A DNA stretch of 64,000 nucleotides from contig OZ035997.1 in the NCBI GenBank assembly GCA_964035015.1, positions 67,224,320 to 67,288,319 on the forward strand. The letters run 5' to 3'. Positions 51,194-62,406 of this stretch are shown here, piece after piece. The stretch comes from Corallium rubrum. Its lineage: Eukaryota; Cnidaria; Anthozoa; Scleralcyonacea; Coralliidae. A program made the position numbers and the translations under genes. Under the pieces are notes generated by a model that had not been told where the DNA came from, searched no databases, and worked only from the letters and a program-made list of their open reading frames with translations. Within the stretch, counting starts at the first letter, position 1. Each line of letters starts with the position of its first letter.

Positions 51194-51929
51194 ACTTGCA
51201 TAACTTTTAGTAGCTGCGCTTAAAGATTAGTTTGAACTTGATGTTGCTGGTTCTACAGCGGTTGTTGGAATGTCAGGAAACGATCGAGTTGATTGGAGTA
51301 TAGGATGTTCTTTTCATCGGGTGTTAACTGTGGTGTTTGTGCCATATCACTTATGCATATGAGCGCCGTGATGGCTGCCATTAATAATTAGCTGCTGAAA
51401 TTTCGTGTTCTCTCTGCTGTTTACAGCAGTTAAATATCACTAAAGTACATAAGAATACGTCAGGTTACAACAGAAGATTTAAAAGATGATAAAATACACA
51501 AACATAGTCCCTATAATTATATTGTCTGGAGACGCGGCGAACATCAAAGCGGTTAACAATGAGCTACAATTTAGGTTGAGGGTGGCAAATAAGGTGCACA
51601 ATCTTTTGTTTTACGTTCATTAATATTTATAAAGCAACAATGCTATTGGTTGATTGCTTCATTATACCAAAAATACAATGTGTTCAGCAAGCGTTAAGGT
51701 GAAATAAGGTGCACAAACGTGAACAAAAACCTAGAACAAAGACTTTGGCCGCGTTTCCAGACAATTTATTTCTAGGGACTATGACACAAAGAAACTTCTT
51801 GTTCTATGCCGGGAAATTGTATAAAGCTGAATTCAGAAGGCATGACGAGATGCTAAAGAATCCCACTCAAAAAATATCTACGGAAGTATGGAATAGCCTA
51901 AAATCAGTCGGTATACTGACCCTTTAGTG
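51194..51929. other. No supported gene
   Basis: Spacer. A 72-codon plus-strand frame (51709-51927) with RNFLFYAGKLYKAEF looks protein-like but matches nothing I know and stops just before the LINE fragment. Confidence 0.4.
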
Positions 51930-52555
51930 CAATACTATTTGTCAGTGTGTACTACCCACCAGGACAGTCAGTTGATGCTGAGAAAGAAATGCTGAAATAT
52001 ATCACGAATGGTCTTGACATAATTCTGCGCGACAGGCCATCAGTTGGTCTCATTATCACTGGTGATTTCAACAAGATGAACTTGGGAGTTTTGTGTCGGA
52101 GGTTCCACTTGTGCAAAAAGGTCACGGCACCTACTAGAGGAAATAACACGTTAGATCAAATTTTAACGAACATGTCTGATCTATATACCCATGTTCAACA
52201 TCTACCTCCTCTTGGCCGATCAGATCACCAGTGTCTCCTACTAAATCCAATTAAAAGGAAGCCAGAAAAAGCTTGTGCAAGGCGTGCATGGCTTTTGAAA
52301 CCTGCTAACGTCAGAGCCCTCGGTTTAAAACTCAACACAGAAGAATGGGAATTTATCTACAACACAAATGATGTGGATGAAAAAGTACAAAGTTTCACTG
52401 CGAAATTGGTTGATATCCTTGATGAAACCGTACCAGAGCGCTCAATTCGTATTCACCCAACTGACAAACCGTGGATAACAACAGAAATTAAAAGGAAAAT
52501 AAAATCCAGACGAGCTTTTTCCAAGGGTGATACGACAAAGTCTCAGGTGCGTTAA
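51930..52555 (+). mobile_element. LINE endonuclease fragment (CR1/L2-like)
   Basis: The codons read AILFVSVYYPPG, then LIITGDFNKMNLG, then PTRGNNTLDQILTN, then LPPLGRSDHQCLLL, the second half of an AP-type endonuclease with GDFN and SDH motifs, followed by the linker that usually precedes reverse transcriptase (PWITTEIKRKIKSRRAF). The endonuclease start and the whole reverse transcriptase are absent, so it is a both-end-truncated copy or an internal fragment. Confidence 0.8.
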
Positions 52556-54294
52556 TAGGGACCTTAAGATGCTAGGACGACGACGGCGGTTAAAAAGCAA
52601 TTCAAATTTTAGCATTAAAAAGAAGTCACGGTTAACTGACTACTGTATTTAATACTTGAAGCTTGTTTTATAATTTTCAAAGTGTTAAAACGGTTGCAGT
52701 GTCTGTGTTAAGGCAATCTCAGTCAACAGTTCTCATCACCCCACGAGTCAACGTCGTCCTGAAGACGTGAAAATGGTCTGAGTGGCGTTGTATACAGAGC
52801 GAGGACGGTGTTCAGATTACTCTTGGGACTAGAAATTATTCATTATCTTTGTCTTGCAAGAAGAATGCTTTTGTTTGAAGGACGCCATCCTCGAAGTTGC
52901 CGTCCTAGATCTTAAGGTCCCTAATGTCTGGGGCCAGTTTTTCCTCGACCCAGTAATTCGTCGGCTTTACGTGCGCGGCCACGTCGCTGTTTTTGACGCT
53001 TTGCGACATATTTTGCGATTACAAGATGGCGTTGCTAAAGTACCCAAGGGGCGATAGATGAACGTAGTAAACGTTGTTCTTAGTTCTTACTATACAGCAG
53101 CTAGGGTAAAGCCGAAAACGACGAATGATACGAAGGTAAGCGATATTTATTTGATTGCTAGTATATTTGTCCGTTGCGGTACAAACACTGAAACACACGC
53201 AACACTGAGACCGAGATGGCGAGATCGAGTCTCTACTGTCACATAATATATATAATTCGAATTTTTTTAAAGTATAACCACAACAGTAAACACAAACACT
53301 AGCTGACGGTCTCCACGCAGTATATATAATGTTATATTTTGTTGTTTGTATCTATTAAGGCCGTTTATTACCTCATAAAATAACCCTACACCATTTCACT
53401 GTTAGTTATTATATATACTTAGTTCTAAAGTCTACCTGTCTACAGATGTTAAATTTTTTCTGCGAAATTTCTTTGAAGTTAATTCTTGCTATTTCTGTGC
53501 AATTGTGGTTTTGAACTAGCTGCTCAAAGACTTGAAAATCTTGACAAAGACTTGAAGTCCTTGCCATTGCTGTGTATATAATTATGGGTTATTTTTATTA
53601 ATTATTTTTTATGTATTATTTTTTATTTATTTTTACTCTAGATAACAATTCTTAATTGTTATATATTAGAACTGTGGTTTAATTAACATTAGAACTTAAA
53701 CTATAACTATCCAGAGACTTATTAGTGCCTTAAGATGCTTTAAATTAAACTGTTGACATTTTCTGCCTTTCTTCAGGTAACAATGCAATATTCCTTTGAC
53801 AAAGATGATTCTGTGCATCCCCAAGCATTGTCATAGAGCATAAAAGAACCAATCCCAATTCAACATATACATGTGCATGTACCAAATGTTTTATATAAAA
53901 TAATATGGTGTACAGAACATTGAAGTAACCAAATAAAAGTCAAAATTTTGTGTTTATTTTTGGGGTGTCTGAGTGTATCTACAGTATCACAAACAATGTA
54001 TAATATATAATGACAAAATAATTTAGGAGAAGAGGGCTGTATTCAGGTGATTCAAAATTTGGTTTGGGCATGAGTAATAACAACCTAATGTACATATATT
54101 TCTGCATCATAAAGTCATCAAAACTATCCCAGTAGGCCTATTGGAATTTTACACTGGCAAATGCCAGAATGCTTTGTTTCCAAGAAAAAAATTTCAAAAG
54201 AAGCAAACTTGTAAACCATTGTTCAACAACAGAGTAGGGTGATCTAGCACTGACTGCGGTGACTGATCCAAAATAATTTTCTTCAACATGAGTA
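52556..54294. other. No gene seen
   Basis: AT-rich spacer with short open frames only (for example 52854-53057) and no recognisable motif or repeat. Confidence 0.5.
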
Positions 54295-54515
54295 AATAAT
54301 AGTAGTCAGAGGCAAAATCAGCTCAAAATGCTTTGTAATTGTAGCCAGGAAGCAAAATCAGCTCAAGATAATCTTGGTAAAGCACAACAATTGTAGTCAG
54401 GAAGCAAAATAAATTCAAAATCATCTTGGCAAAGCAGAATATTGCTAGCCAGGAGGTAAAATCATCTTATAAAAGCAGAATAATAGTAGTCAGGAGGCAA
54501 AATCAGTAGTATAGG
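54295..54515. repeat. Degenerate tandem repeat, about 60 bp
   Basis: Five or so diverged copies of a unit with GTAGTCAGGAAGCAAAATCA and CATCTTGGCAAAGCA, visible by eye. Confidence 0.7.
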
Positions 54516-54518
54516 ATA

Positions 54519-54546
54519 CAACAACAACAATAACAACAACAACAAT
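54519..54546. repeat. (CAA)n microsatellite
   Basis: A short ACA/CAA trinucleotide tract. Confidence 0.85.
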
Positions 54547-54610
54547 TTTTTTATTTGTACCCCATGATATGGATATGGGGGTACCAGGCCATTTTTTTTT
54601 TGGGACATTG

Positions 54611-54685
54611 CCGGTACCATCACTTTTTCCATACCCCGGTACCATCACTTTTTCCATACCCCGGTACCATCACTTTTTATGCTAA
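54611..54685. repeat. 25-bp tandem repeat, three copies
   Basis: CCGGTACCATCACTTTTTCC units start at 54611, 54636 and 54661. Related GGTACCATCACC words recur at about 54735 and CTACCATCACTTTTC at 54843. Confidence 0.88.
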
Positions 54686-54933
54686 ATTGCCAACACCATC
54701 GCTAGGGTTTTTTCCGGGGACCTGTTAAGTTGTTGGTACCATCACCTTTCATGGTATCCGCAGTAGGCGAGGAAGAATTATGGGCTGGCGACAGGCGACA
54801 GCCTGGAGAATACCAGCTCATTTCTTCCGAGTGTATATCACCGCTACCATCACTTTTCGCCGTTGGCCCCGTCAGCGTGACCACTGGAACCACGGCTTGG
54901 CTATATGGGTGGTTATAGTTAATGGGCCATCTG

Positions 54934-55362
54934 TTTTTGCCCCCAACTCGCCAGGCCAGTCAGTTGCCACCAGGAATCCAAAACCCAGGAATACCAATGG
55001 CCCAAGCTATATGAAATTATTTTTCCATGCAACATAAAGTTTACATCAGGTACGGTGGAAAAGACAACAGCGACCAAGTGGTTTGGCGATGGTCTAGAGC
55101 TTTAGGCAAAGAAAGACGCCCCCTTACTTCTTGGAGTCACCAAGGTCAGGTTATCCGTATGGTCATTTACCTAGCACCACACAACAGCCCCGAACAGAGG
55201 CAACCTGGAGTCCAGGCGGCCACACCGAGCCGAAGGCGAGGTGCTGGGCCGCAATCATACCAGGAGTCACCAGTGTAAAGTCTATTGTGAGTCAGATAAA
55301 ACCTTCCAACAAATGGACCAGTTTATTTTGCCCCCAACTCGCCAGACCAGTCGGTTGCCACC
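54934..55362. repeat. Pair of 37-bp direct repeats
   Basis: CCCCCAACTCGCCAGGCCAG at about 54940 recurs as CCCCCAACTCGCCAGACCAG at about 55331, each followed by a TTGCCACC end, 392 bp apart with two differences. The region between holds no supported gene. Confidence 0.7.
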
Positions 55363-55586
55363 GATCTTCCAAAATACAAGTCTTCACAGAATCCAAGTCA
55401 GATTTTATGAAGTAGTCCGCAGACTTAAAGAAACCTCCTTTTGAATGTACGGAGAGAAATATGTCAAATGCCGGCGTTTTTAAAGCCTTATATTCACAGC
55501 CTATACTAGCACTTTTACAAACTCCCAGTAATAGGAAACTTCTTCATTCTACTCCGTATACAAGTGTCACGTGACACTAATGTTGA

Positions 55587-55695
55587 CATTCCATTGAGCG
55601 TTAGCAACCCCAACTTTTTTAAGCTACGTTTATTTTTATTTATTTTTTTTCAACGCAACTTAAAAAAGTTGGGGTTGCTAGCGCTCAATGGAATG
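55587..55695. repeat. 37-bp inverted repeat (hairpin)
   Basis: Arms 55587-55623 and 55659-55695 (CATTCCATTGAGCG and so on) are complementary except for one base, with a 35-nt AT-rich spacer. It is probably a small foldback element. Confidence 0.85.
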
Positions 55696-55886
55696 TTGTT
55701 TACATGGATACGGATAATGACCGTTTATAGTTGCTGCTCACTATAGAGAAGAAGACTAGAAGGGGTCTTGTGAAGAAGGTGAGCGGTATTAACAACCGTA
55801 TGAAGGATTTATGTAGGGAGACTGTATATAATGTGGTGGTTTCATAAGAGTGAAGCTATAGGGATGTATGCGTTAGAGTAGGGATT

Positions 55887-55931
55887 TTTCAGCTGCCGTC
55901 TGACTGAATTTGCATATTTTCTACAGGTGGC
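55887..55931. repeat. 45-bp direct repeat, copy 1
   Basis: TTTCAGCTGCCGTCTGACTG and the following 25 bp recur at 56047-56091 with one difference. Copy 2 lies just outside the left edge of P2. Confidence 0.85.
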
Positions 55932-56046
55932 GCTTGATTGGAAATGATCGTCAGAGCAGCTCAGCGAGATTTAACTGTTTAACGTATGCGGGTGGTAAGG
56001 GGGACGGCCAATCATTTTAACCCATAAATTAAAGTTTTGGTTTTGG

Positions 56047-56091
56047 TTTCAGCTGCCGTCTGACTGAATTTGCATATTTTCTGCAGGTGGC
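56047..56091. repeat. 45-bp direct repeat, copy 2
   Basis: Matches 55887-55931, one difference. The Polinton-derived sequence of P2 begins within a few tens of bases. Confidence 0.85.
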
Positions 56092-56116
56092 AATTTCTGT
56101 TTACTTTTACCGGTTG

Positions 56117-56302
56117 TCAGTCAATAAAGGCAAACCCGCAGCTATAAAACACATCACCAAAATTCTGGATTAGCTTATGTCCGTAAGCATAGCTACTAAC
56201 CCCGTCATCAAGTATATACCTCTTATCATCAAAGCAGCTGAGCGAAACCTTGTTAACTTCGTAGGAGCCTAACTGATGATTAACACTTCTTATAGTTTTC
56301 AC
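56117..56302 (-). pseudogene. P2 PolB C-terminal remnant
   Basis: It matches the last 45 or so residues of the P1 polymerase ([20 protein letters not shown] and YAYGH), roughly 80 percent identical by eye. It follows the LamG-like gene directly. The rest of the polymerase is not in the window. Confidence 0.85.
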
Positions 56303-56307
56303 TCCGA

Positions 56308-57102
56308 TTACAGGTCATATTCAACCATGACCTCCTTACAGATTTTCTCAATGTCAGATTCCCCAAGACGACCCTCCACGATCTTCATACCGTAAAAGTT
56401 GATGTCTGAATAAAAACTTTTTAAGCTGTTTACCCCAAACACATCCAGATAAGGTGTCCCTATTTGTCCGATGTTGCTAACGGAATATGAGTCTCTCAGT
56501 TTCTCACCGTTTATCCTAATGTGTGACACTCTAAGCCCAGATAGCCAGTGAATAGATATTAGGATCTTCTTTCCGATAAACTTCGCTGGAATCGTACACT
56601 CGTTGGACCTAGATGGTGTCATCCCACTGAAGACCAGTTTGTCACTCACCCCAGCTTTAAACCCAAGGTTCCTACCTTTGCCAGCACTATCATTGGAAAC
56701 AATTGTTTCCCAAACATTCAGCTTTGGTCTTATACTATTCCTCTTTACCACAACGAAAACCGAGACATCGGTGAACATGAGTCTGGACACGTTAGCGTGG
56801 AAGGCTGTTCTTATCGTCGTTTCAGGGTAAAGGAAGTGATGATCACCAGCAGTGCTTAGCTGTGGGCTGACACTAGGAGGTCTCCAAAACATGGCTGAAT
56901 TGGTTCTGGTCTCACCGTCCCTGTCTTCTATGTAATCAACAAAGGGAGGAAGTTTGGAGATTGCGTTTTTACTGGCTCTGGTTACGTTTAGGTCAAAGAT
57001 GACCTTATAGTCGGGGACGGGCTTCGTATGAAGGACCTCTTTTAGTTTATCGTTGAGCTGTTTATTAGTGATCGGTCTGTTGTAACCATAAAACAGACTC
57101 AT
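56308..57102 (-). CDS. P2 LamG-like surface protein
   Basis: 264 residues, homologous over its whole length to the P1 gene at 19415-20200: the same [10 protein letters not shown] start, [32 protein letters not shown] and MVEYDL end. The concanavalin/LamG-like fold is inferred from the strand pattern. Four bases separate it from the upstream tail-anchored gene. The ATG follows TTATAGTAT. Confidence 0.7.
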   Translation of the reverse strand: MSLFYGYNRPITNKQLNDKLKEVLHTKPVPDYKVIFDLNVTRASKNAISKLPPFVDYIEDRDGETRTNSAMFWRPPSVSPQLSTAGDHHFLYPETTIRTAFHANVSRLMFTDVSVFVVVKRNSIRPKLNVWETIVSNDSAGKGRNLGFKAGVSDKLVFSGMTPSRSNECTIPAKFIGKKILISIHWLSGLRVSHIRINGEKLRDSYSVSNIGQIGTPYLDVFGVNSLKSFYSDINFYGMKIVEGRLGESDIEKICKEVMVEYDL

Positions 57103-57105
57103 ATA

Positions 57106-58488
57106 CTATAAGACATTTTTACTGAACAGATACCCGGCCACAGCTGTTACAGCCAAGATAATCCCCAACTTATTATCCGGATTTGTGTCAGGTGTATGGA
57201 CGGCTACATTTTCCTTGTGCGGCTTCTCCGGTTCCTCATCTAATGTTTCCAGATGTGGAACATATTCCTGGTGTAGCTTCTTTAGCTGTTTGTGGACACC
57301 CTGGTAGTTTACTTTAGAATTAATACCAAATTTCATAACATCAGACGCATGTTTGAGTAAGTTGTTATATCCGATAATTTTTTTCTTCAGTATTGTGAGT
57401 GACCCTGGCACTAACCATGTGTCAGGACTTATGGCCAGGTTCTGGGTTACGTTAGTATCTGATATTGATCTGTTCATATTCAGAATCCAAGTGCTAACAG
57501 AGTAGTTAACGACGGCGTCATTTACGAGGACTCTGAATTCCTGTTGTGACTCCAGACTTCCAGCACCCTTCTTAACGATACTTACCCTTGTTTTAGCTTG
57601 AGAGCCTAGCACTGCATAGACATAAGCCTCGATAGACTCGTTTATATATTGTAGGCCTATCCTGGTAAAACCATCTGTCTTAAGTGGTATGAACCTTCTG
57701 TAGTGTGTTTTATAATCAGGGTTAAGACGCCACATCCACTCCTTAAATGCATGGTCATGATGCTGACCAGAGTGTGGATTAATCAAGAACTTTTTCTCTC
57801 TAGGTATATTATCCATATTATCGATTACATCCTTCCCAGCACCAAATTCCCTCATTAGATCACTTTTCTTTTCCTTTATAAGTCTCCTTAATATTCGCCT
57901 GGTAGTGAAGTATACATGGAACCGCATAATGGATGTAACCACCGGATAAACATCATCGGAGAATTTCAGGTGCTCGACCCCAACACCGCAGCAATATGTG
58001 CTTAGGTAAACAGCGAGGATTAACTGGTAGTAAGGTTCGTTGTTATTCCACCACACAGCAATATCCGTCCTATTTCCTGGATTAAGTACTGGTAATTTAG
58101 ACATGAAAAAGTTATGGTCGTTAACATAGATCCTGAAATTGTTGAGGTCATAGTCTATAACATTTTCTGATAAGTATGTGAACTTTGAGAAGTCGTGTTT
58201 TCCCTCAACATCCTTCTCCCAATGTCGCTTACCCTGGACTTTCTCCACAGTGCCGCCACCTAACCATATTTTTGGGAATCTTGGCGGCGGCCTATCTGCT
58301 GTTAGGTACTTAGTGTAGCTTTTGTTACTCTTGAATTCCTGGTCCTCGGTGTAGATGTATGTACCATCAACACCGACAGGCCCGAAGAACACGCCTGGTT
58401 CTGTCTTACCAAATACCGAGCTAGTTATAAACTTACTTTTGTCAGCATATGGGTACTTAGCGAAGAATCTACTTAGGGTCTTGTTCAT
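57106..58488 (-). CDS. P2 conserved tail-anchored protein, unknown
   Basis: 460 residues, close homologue of the P1 protein at 20204-21604, with the block PPPRFPKIWLGGGTV identical and a C-terminal anchor (LGIILAVTAVAGYLF). The Pro/Glu-rich linker before the anchor is diverged and shorter in repeats. In P2 it follows the ATPase cluster on the same strand, whereas in P1 it is divergent from the integrase. Confidence 0.75.
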   Translation of the reverse strand: MNKTLSRFFAKYPYADKSKFITSSVFGKTEPGVFFGPVGVDGTYIYTEDQEFKSNKSYTKYLTADRPPPRFPKIWLGGGTVEKVQGKRHWEKDVEGKHDFSKFTYLSENVIDYDLNNFRIYVNDHNFFMSKLPVLNPGNRTDIAVWWNNNEPYYQLILAVYLSTYCCGVGVEHLKFSDDVYPVVTSIMRFHVYFTTRRILRRLIKEKKSDLMREFGAGKDVIDNMDNIPREKKFLINPHSGQHHDHAFKEWMWRLNPDYKTHYRRFIPLKTDGFTRIGLQYINESIEAYVYAVLGSQAKTRVSIVKKGAGSLESQQEFRVLVNDAVVNYSVSTWILNMNRSISDTNVTQNLAISPDTWLVPGSLTILKKKIIGYNNLLKHASDVMKFGINSKVNYQGVHKQLKKLHQEYVPHLETLDEEPEKPHKENVAVHTPDTNPDNKLGIILAVTAVAGYLFSKNVL

Positions 58489-59004
58489 ATATTATAGGTT
58501 GTGTACTATTCTTATGCTGGTATATATGCTTACCAGTTATAGCAACACCCCCAAGTAATCCTATTAGGGGTATGTATGGGCTAACTACTGATATAATACT
58601 CTCAACGTCTTTTCTCAGTATGCCGTTATTTTTAAGTTCATCTGTCAACGCAACAGGATCCTCAATTGCGTCAAGACCACCAAGCATTGTTGAGAACTGA
58701 CTTATTAGTAAATCTGTTAGGAACCGTCTGCGTCCTTCTTCCTTTTGGCTTCATAGGCCTTGTAAATTTTGTCTAATGTCTTCTCACTACATTTTCTTAT
58801 ATGTCCGGACTTCTGGGTAATGTACCCATCATCAGACACAACTATAAGTTCCTCGCGCCTGGTGTCTGCGTCATTGTCAGTGTTTATGGTTTTAGCGATA
58901 CTCTCTTCCACAACCTGTAGCTCGTCAACTAGTTTCTCGATAGCCCCACCATCTTCAATAACAACTGGCTCATTTTTACTGCGCTTACCTTCCCTCTTAG
59001 GCAT
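58469..59004 (-). pseudogene. P2 conserved gene after ATPase, broken
   Basis: Homologous to the P1 gene at 26543-27130: a basic N-terminus, KIYKAYEAKRKKDAD matching KLYAEYEAKRMEKAN, and a hydrophobic SPYIPLIGLLGGVAITGKH segment. It appears broken, about once. Its place directly after the ATPase is conserved between P1 and P2, although in P1 it ends in the terminal repeat and here it does not. Confidence 0.7.
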
Positions 59005-59019
59005 ACATTAGGTTATGTT

Positions 59020-59616
59020 TCATTTAACCTCATAGGTCGGTGGCTGCGCACTGAGTTTAATGTCCAGGTACTTACCAGTGGCAAGCTGCGCAATGATAGA
59101 CTTTTCCATTTCATCGTCTGCTATATGTCCGAAAAACTCATCCCTTAGCACCTTCATGCTTCTCCTGTTATGCGTACTGAAAAATAACAGTCTGGTGGTG
59201 TTGTCCCTTATACCAGTCGCGACACTGTTTAGCTTTTGCGTTAGAATGAACAATGTGATATTATGATGCCTGCCACTGTATGATAAAAAAGCCAGCATGC
59301 CGTCGTTAAGATGTTGATCACCTGTGTTACTCATGTCATCAACTATTACAGCAGTCTTAGATCCGGAGTAAATTTTTACCACAGCCTCAATAACAGGGTC
59401 TAGTCTATCTGGGCTTATGCTAAGTCCGATGACATCTGGATCGCTATTAAGATATCCCCAGTCTAGGTATGTAGTATTTATCCACAGTGTGGGACAGAGT
59501 ATTATGATGAAGTCAAAATACTTCCCGTACTCTACAGAAAGTATCTCGTTAAGCAATGTGTAAGTCTTACCACACCCAGATGGTCCAACTATCAGAATAG
59601 TCTCTGGCTTATCCAT
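59020..59616 (-). CDS. P2 DNA-packaging ATPase
   Basis: 198 residues. Walker A GPSGCGKT (11-18), Walker B AVIVDDMS (about 88-95) and LFILTQKLN are visible. Same family as the P1 ATPase (A32-like FtsK/HerA) but only about 35 percent alike by eye. It abuts the capsid gene. The ATG follows TATTAGTGT. Confidence 0.92.
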   Translation of the reverse strand: MDKPETILIVGPSGCGKTYTLLNEILSVEYGKYFDFIIILCPTLWINTTYLDWGYLNSDPDVIGLSISPDRLDPVIEAVVKIYSGSKTAVIVDDMSNTGDQHLNDGMLAFLSYSGRHHNITLFILTQKLNSVATGIRDNTTRLLFFSTHNRRSMKVLRDEFFGHIADDEMEKSIIAQLATGKYLDIKLSAQPPTYEVK

Positions 59617-59619
59617 ACA

Positions 59620-60855
59620 CTAATACTGAATAGACTGAAGCTGACCATTAGCTAGGTTGATTAACCCATCCGACAACACGTAAAGGTAGCAGGTACAGGC
59701 AGTGGTCCCAGCACTTTTCTCAACCTCGATAAGTATTCCATTCTGTGTATCAGTTAGCTTCACACCCTGACCCTGAACCCTTTTAAGTGCTGTTGTTGAG
59801 AAGTCACAGACCAGAGCGAATTTATCTTTGAAGAAATTCCCCTCGCTAACATTCCTATCAAACCTGTCATCACATGGGAAGAACACCCGACTGGCCTCAT
59901 TGAAGAAATCGTACTTTTTCATCGACTGTGTGTACAGGAAGTTTGGTTGACCCTGGAAGCTTATCTTGACACTTTCTATAGCTGGGTAGTAGAAAGACTC
60001 ACTTCCATCAGTGGTTCTTTTGAATATCATTACAATATTTCTAAGGGACTTCCTTGGTAAGTTTACGTTTTCATGAATCTTTGTGCTTGCAGCAGTAACT
60101 GGAAAGGTCTTAACCAGGGTGGTGTGACTGTAATAGGAAGATTTCCCCCTGCTGTAAATCCCCTCAACCTCGCCTGCTAGCATCTCATTCTCAACTGTCT
60201 CATACCTAAGCTTAAGGTTATCAAGTCTGAAGCTTGCTGGAACAGCCTTACCACTGCCTCCGGGGAGTAATACGTTATCTGGTGTGTTGATCTTTAGTAT
60301 GGTCTCATGTGTGTTCTGCAATGCTTGGGGATAGATGGCCCCATTCTCACTAAGCCAGTCATCATCAATAGGTATTGTGAACCTGTCACCATAGATACTA
60401 TACACAGTGTCATCACCAGCAACACTAGAATCACCACTAGCATCCTGACTTCTAAGCTTAGCAAGGTTCACACTCCCACCAAGACCCTGGTCAATTTTTC
60501 CAACCCGCTTTGACTTAGACCAAAGGTCCTCATAATACCTAAGAACATGGGCTTCATTCAGGTCCCTGTATATTTCACCGTTGAGCTTGTGGGTTACTTG
60601 CTTGAACAGTGTGGACTTAAGGTTGTTCTGATGGTATGACTCCTTGTTACCATTTTTCAGGGTGAACGTAAGCATCCTACTACCAGGAATTAGTACATGA
60701 TTAACTGGTAGTGTCGACAGCTTTACATAAAGGTCCTGACCAGAGGATATATGTGTTGGGTTAAATGTTACGTCGACTACTCTCCTAGTGCCTTTCTTAC
60801 TACTGTCCGGTTTCTTTAGTTTGTAGCTCGGATTGATTCTATCTTCCTGCAACAT
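59620..60855 (-). CDS. P2 major capsid protein, double jelly roll
   Basis: 411 residues, the same length class and position as the P1 capsid protein, with NLPRKSLRNIVMIF and an SIQY terminus conserved but overall identity about 25-30 percent by eye. The beta-rich composition and linkage to the ATPase support the double-jelly-roll assignment. Confidence 0.85.
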   Translation of the reverse strand: MLQEDRINPSYKLKKPDSSKKGTRRVVDVTFNPTHISSGQDLYVKLSTLPVNHVLIPGSRMLTFTLKNGNKESYHQNNLKSTLFKQVTHKLNGEIYRDLNEAHVLRYYEDLWSKSKRVGKIDQGLGGSVNLAKLRSQDASGDSSVAGDDTVYSIYGDRFTIPIDDDWLSENGAIYPQALQNTHETILKINTPDNVLLPGGSGKAVPASFRLDNLKLRYETVENEMLAGEVEGIYSRGKSSYYSHTTLVKTFPVTAASTKIHENVNLPRKSLRNIVMIFKRTTDGSESFYYPAIESVKISFQGQPNFLYTQSMKKYDFFNEASRVFFPCDDRFDRNVSEGNFFKDKFALVCDFSTTALKRVQGQGVKLTDTQNGILIEVEKSAGTTACTCYLYVLSDGLINLANGQLQSIQY

Positions 60856-60870
60856 AGACTAAGTTATATC

Positions 60871-62403
60871 TTATTTCTTTTTTCCATATCTATCATAAAC
60901 CATCCATACGATCGCCAGAACCAACACCCACAGATTGCTGGCCAACCAGGCCAACCCCATAGCACCATACTTTAGCAGAGCAACTATCAGGTTACCAACA
61001 GCCATGATAATAGGACCTAACACTGGACCAAGTTTCTTAGCCAGATTCCTGAAGGCATTATAGACCGACCGTCCGAATGATCCGACAGCACCTGCACCTC
61101 TTCTGATATTGTAACGCATTCCCATTATTACCGTCGTCAGAAGGGAAGCCACAGCTACAGCAAGAGATGTCGCACCAAGCCAGTTCTCCTTCATCCACTT
61201 CTTAAACCGTTCTAACCTAGAAAGATCTCTTATGCTCTCGTTGTTATCAACCTCCTCCTCAAACACTGACCTAGACTCTTTATATTTAGGGACTCCTCCT
61301 TTCTCAACAATGTGTATCAGATCGCTCTTCAGCTCAGCCACCTCACTAATATTCCTATACAGCTGCTCCTTCAGCGGGTCAGCCTCTCTCAGAGCCTTCA
61401 GTCTGTATTCATTAGCCAACTGGTCCAATGCTTCTATCTTAGTGTCAGCATCCCCCTTAGGGTCCAGAATTCCTGAGAACTCACGGATCTCCTGTTCTGT
61501 AAGCTCACTAACCCTCTCACGTAACCTCCTACTCATTTCCGAGATGGAGGACCTAACTATATTACTGGTAACACTCTCAGGTATATCTGGCAGATAAATT
61601 GGGTCAGTACCAGTTCCATCAAAAATGGTGGTGTCATTAAGGTCATTAATAAGTCTACCTATCCTTTCCCCTGGCTTTGGTTTCTTGTAGTGTTTACTCT
61701 TTTCCCTGACCATACTTTCGATCATCTCGGGTGTGTGTTCAGGATATTCATCCTCATCAACCACCTCAGTAACGACTTCCTCACTTACTACCATCTTATC
61801 TACGAGAGACTTAACCACATTACGTGTGGTTATGAATGTATTCTCGACTAGTCTGGTAAACTCCGACTCATTTGATGAACCGACATTCAGCTTTCTCGTG
61901 GTGGATTTACTTGTATTAATCTCCCTAACTTCTACGCCTTTATAGCTGAGAGTGACTGTGAGACCACCAAGTCTGACAGCCCCACCTCTCGAGAAAGAGC
62001 TATTATGGATTATTCTGAGACCGTCCTCATTATTTAGTAGGGGCCTTACGTTCTCACCATCAGCCTCACCATCAGTTAAGGTTATAAACGATCTAATAAG
62101 TTTTACCACATTCCTACGATTACCATCTGACATTCTTTTGCTGATGACACCTTTTCCAGTTATCATACTGTTAACAAAATTCCTAATATTGTCCTTAGTT
62201 CCAATTTCCCTAACAACAGAAATGTCTTTAGTCCTATAGTTTATGTCCTCATCAATCCATTTAGTCTCAGCATAAGGGCCTTCATCCTGATCTAACGGGT
62301 CATCAGGTTCTGACCGCTCTTCACCATCCCCTTCACCATTTTCAGGGGGACTGTTTTCCTCTCCATAGTAGTCGTCAAACGCATATCTATCATAATAACT
62401 CAT
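60871..62403 (-). CDS. P2 membrane-active minor capsid-type protein
   Basis: 510 residues, about 100 longer than the P1 homologue (23426-24670), mostly in the charged N-terminal half. The conserved block KALREADPLKEQLY and the C-terminal Gly/Ala-rich plus hydrophobic helices (LWVLVLAIVWMVYDRY) match the P1 plan. Function inferred from architecture only. Confidence 0.65.
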   Translation of the reverse strand: MSYYDRYAFDDYYGEENSPPENGEGDGEERSEPDDPLDQDEGPYAETKWIDEDINYRTKDISVVREIGTKDNIRNFVNSMITGKGVISKRMSDGNRRNVVKLIRSFITLTDGEADGENVRPLLNNEDGLRIIHNSSFSRGGAVRLGGLTVTLSYKGVEVREINTSKSTTRKLNVGSSNESEFTRLVENTFITTRNVVKSLVDKMVVSEEVVTEVVDEDEYPEHTPEMIESMVREKSKHYKKPKPGERIGRLINDLNDTTIFDGTGTDPIYLPDIPESVTSNIVRSSISEMSRRLRERVSELTEQEIREFSGILDPKGDADTKIEALDQLANEYRLKALREADPLKEQLYRNISEVAELKSDLIHIVEKGGVPKYKESRSVFEEEVDNNESIRDLSRLERFKKWMKENWLGATSLAVAVASLLTTVIMGMRYNIRRGAGAVGSFGRSVYNAFRNLAKKLGPVLGPIIMAVGNLIVALLKYGAMGLAWLASNLWVLVLAIVWMVYDRYGKKK

Positions 62404-62406
62404 AAA

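Noticed and set aside
54702-55444. Cluster of overlapping short ORFs
   Set aside because: They overlap in several frames, hold no motif and sit in repeat-rich sequence.
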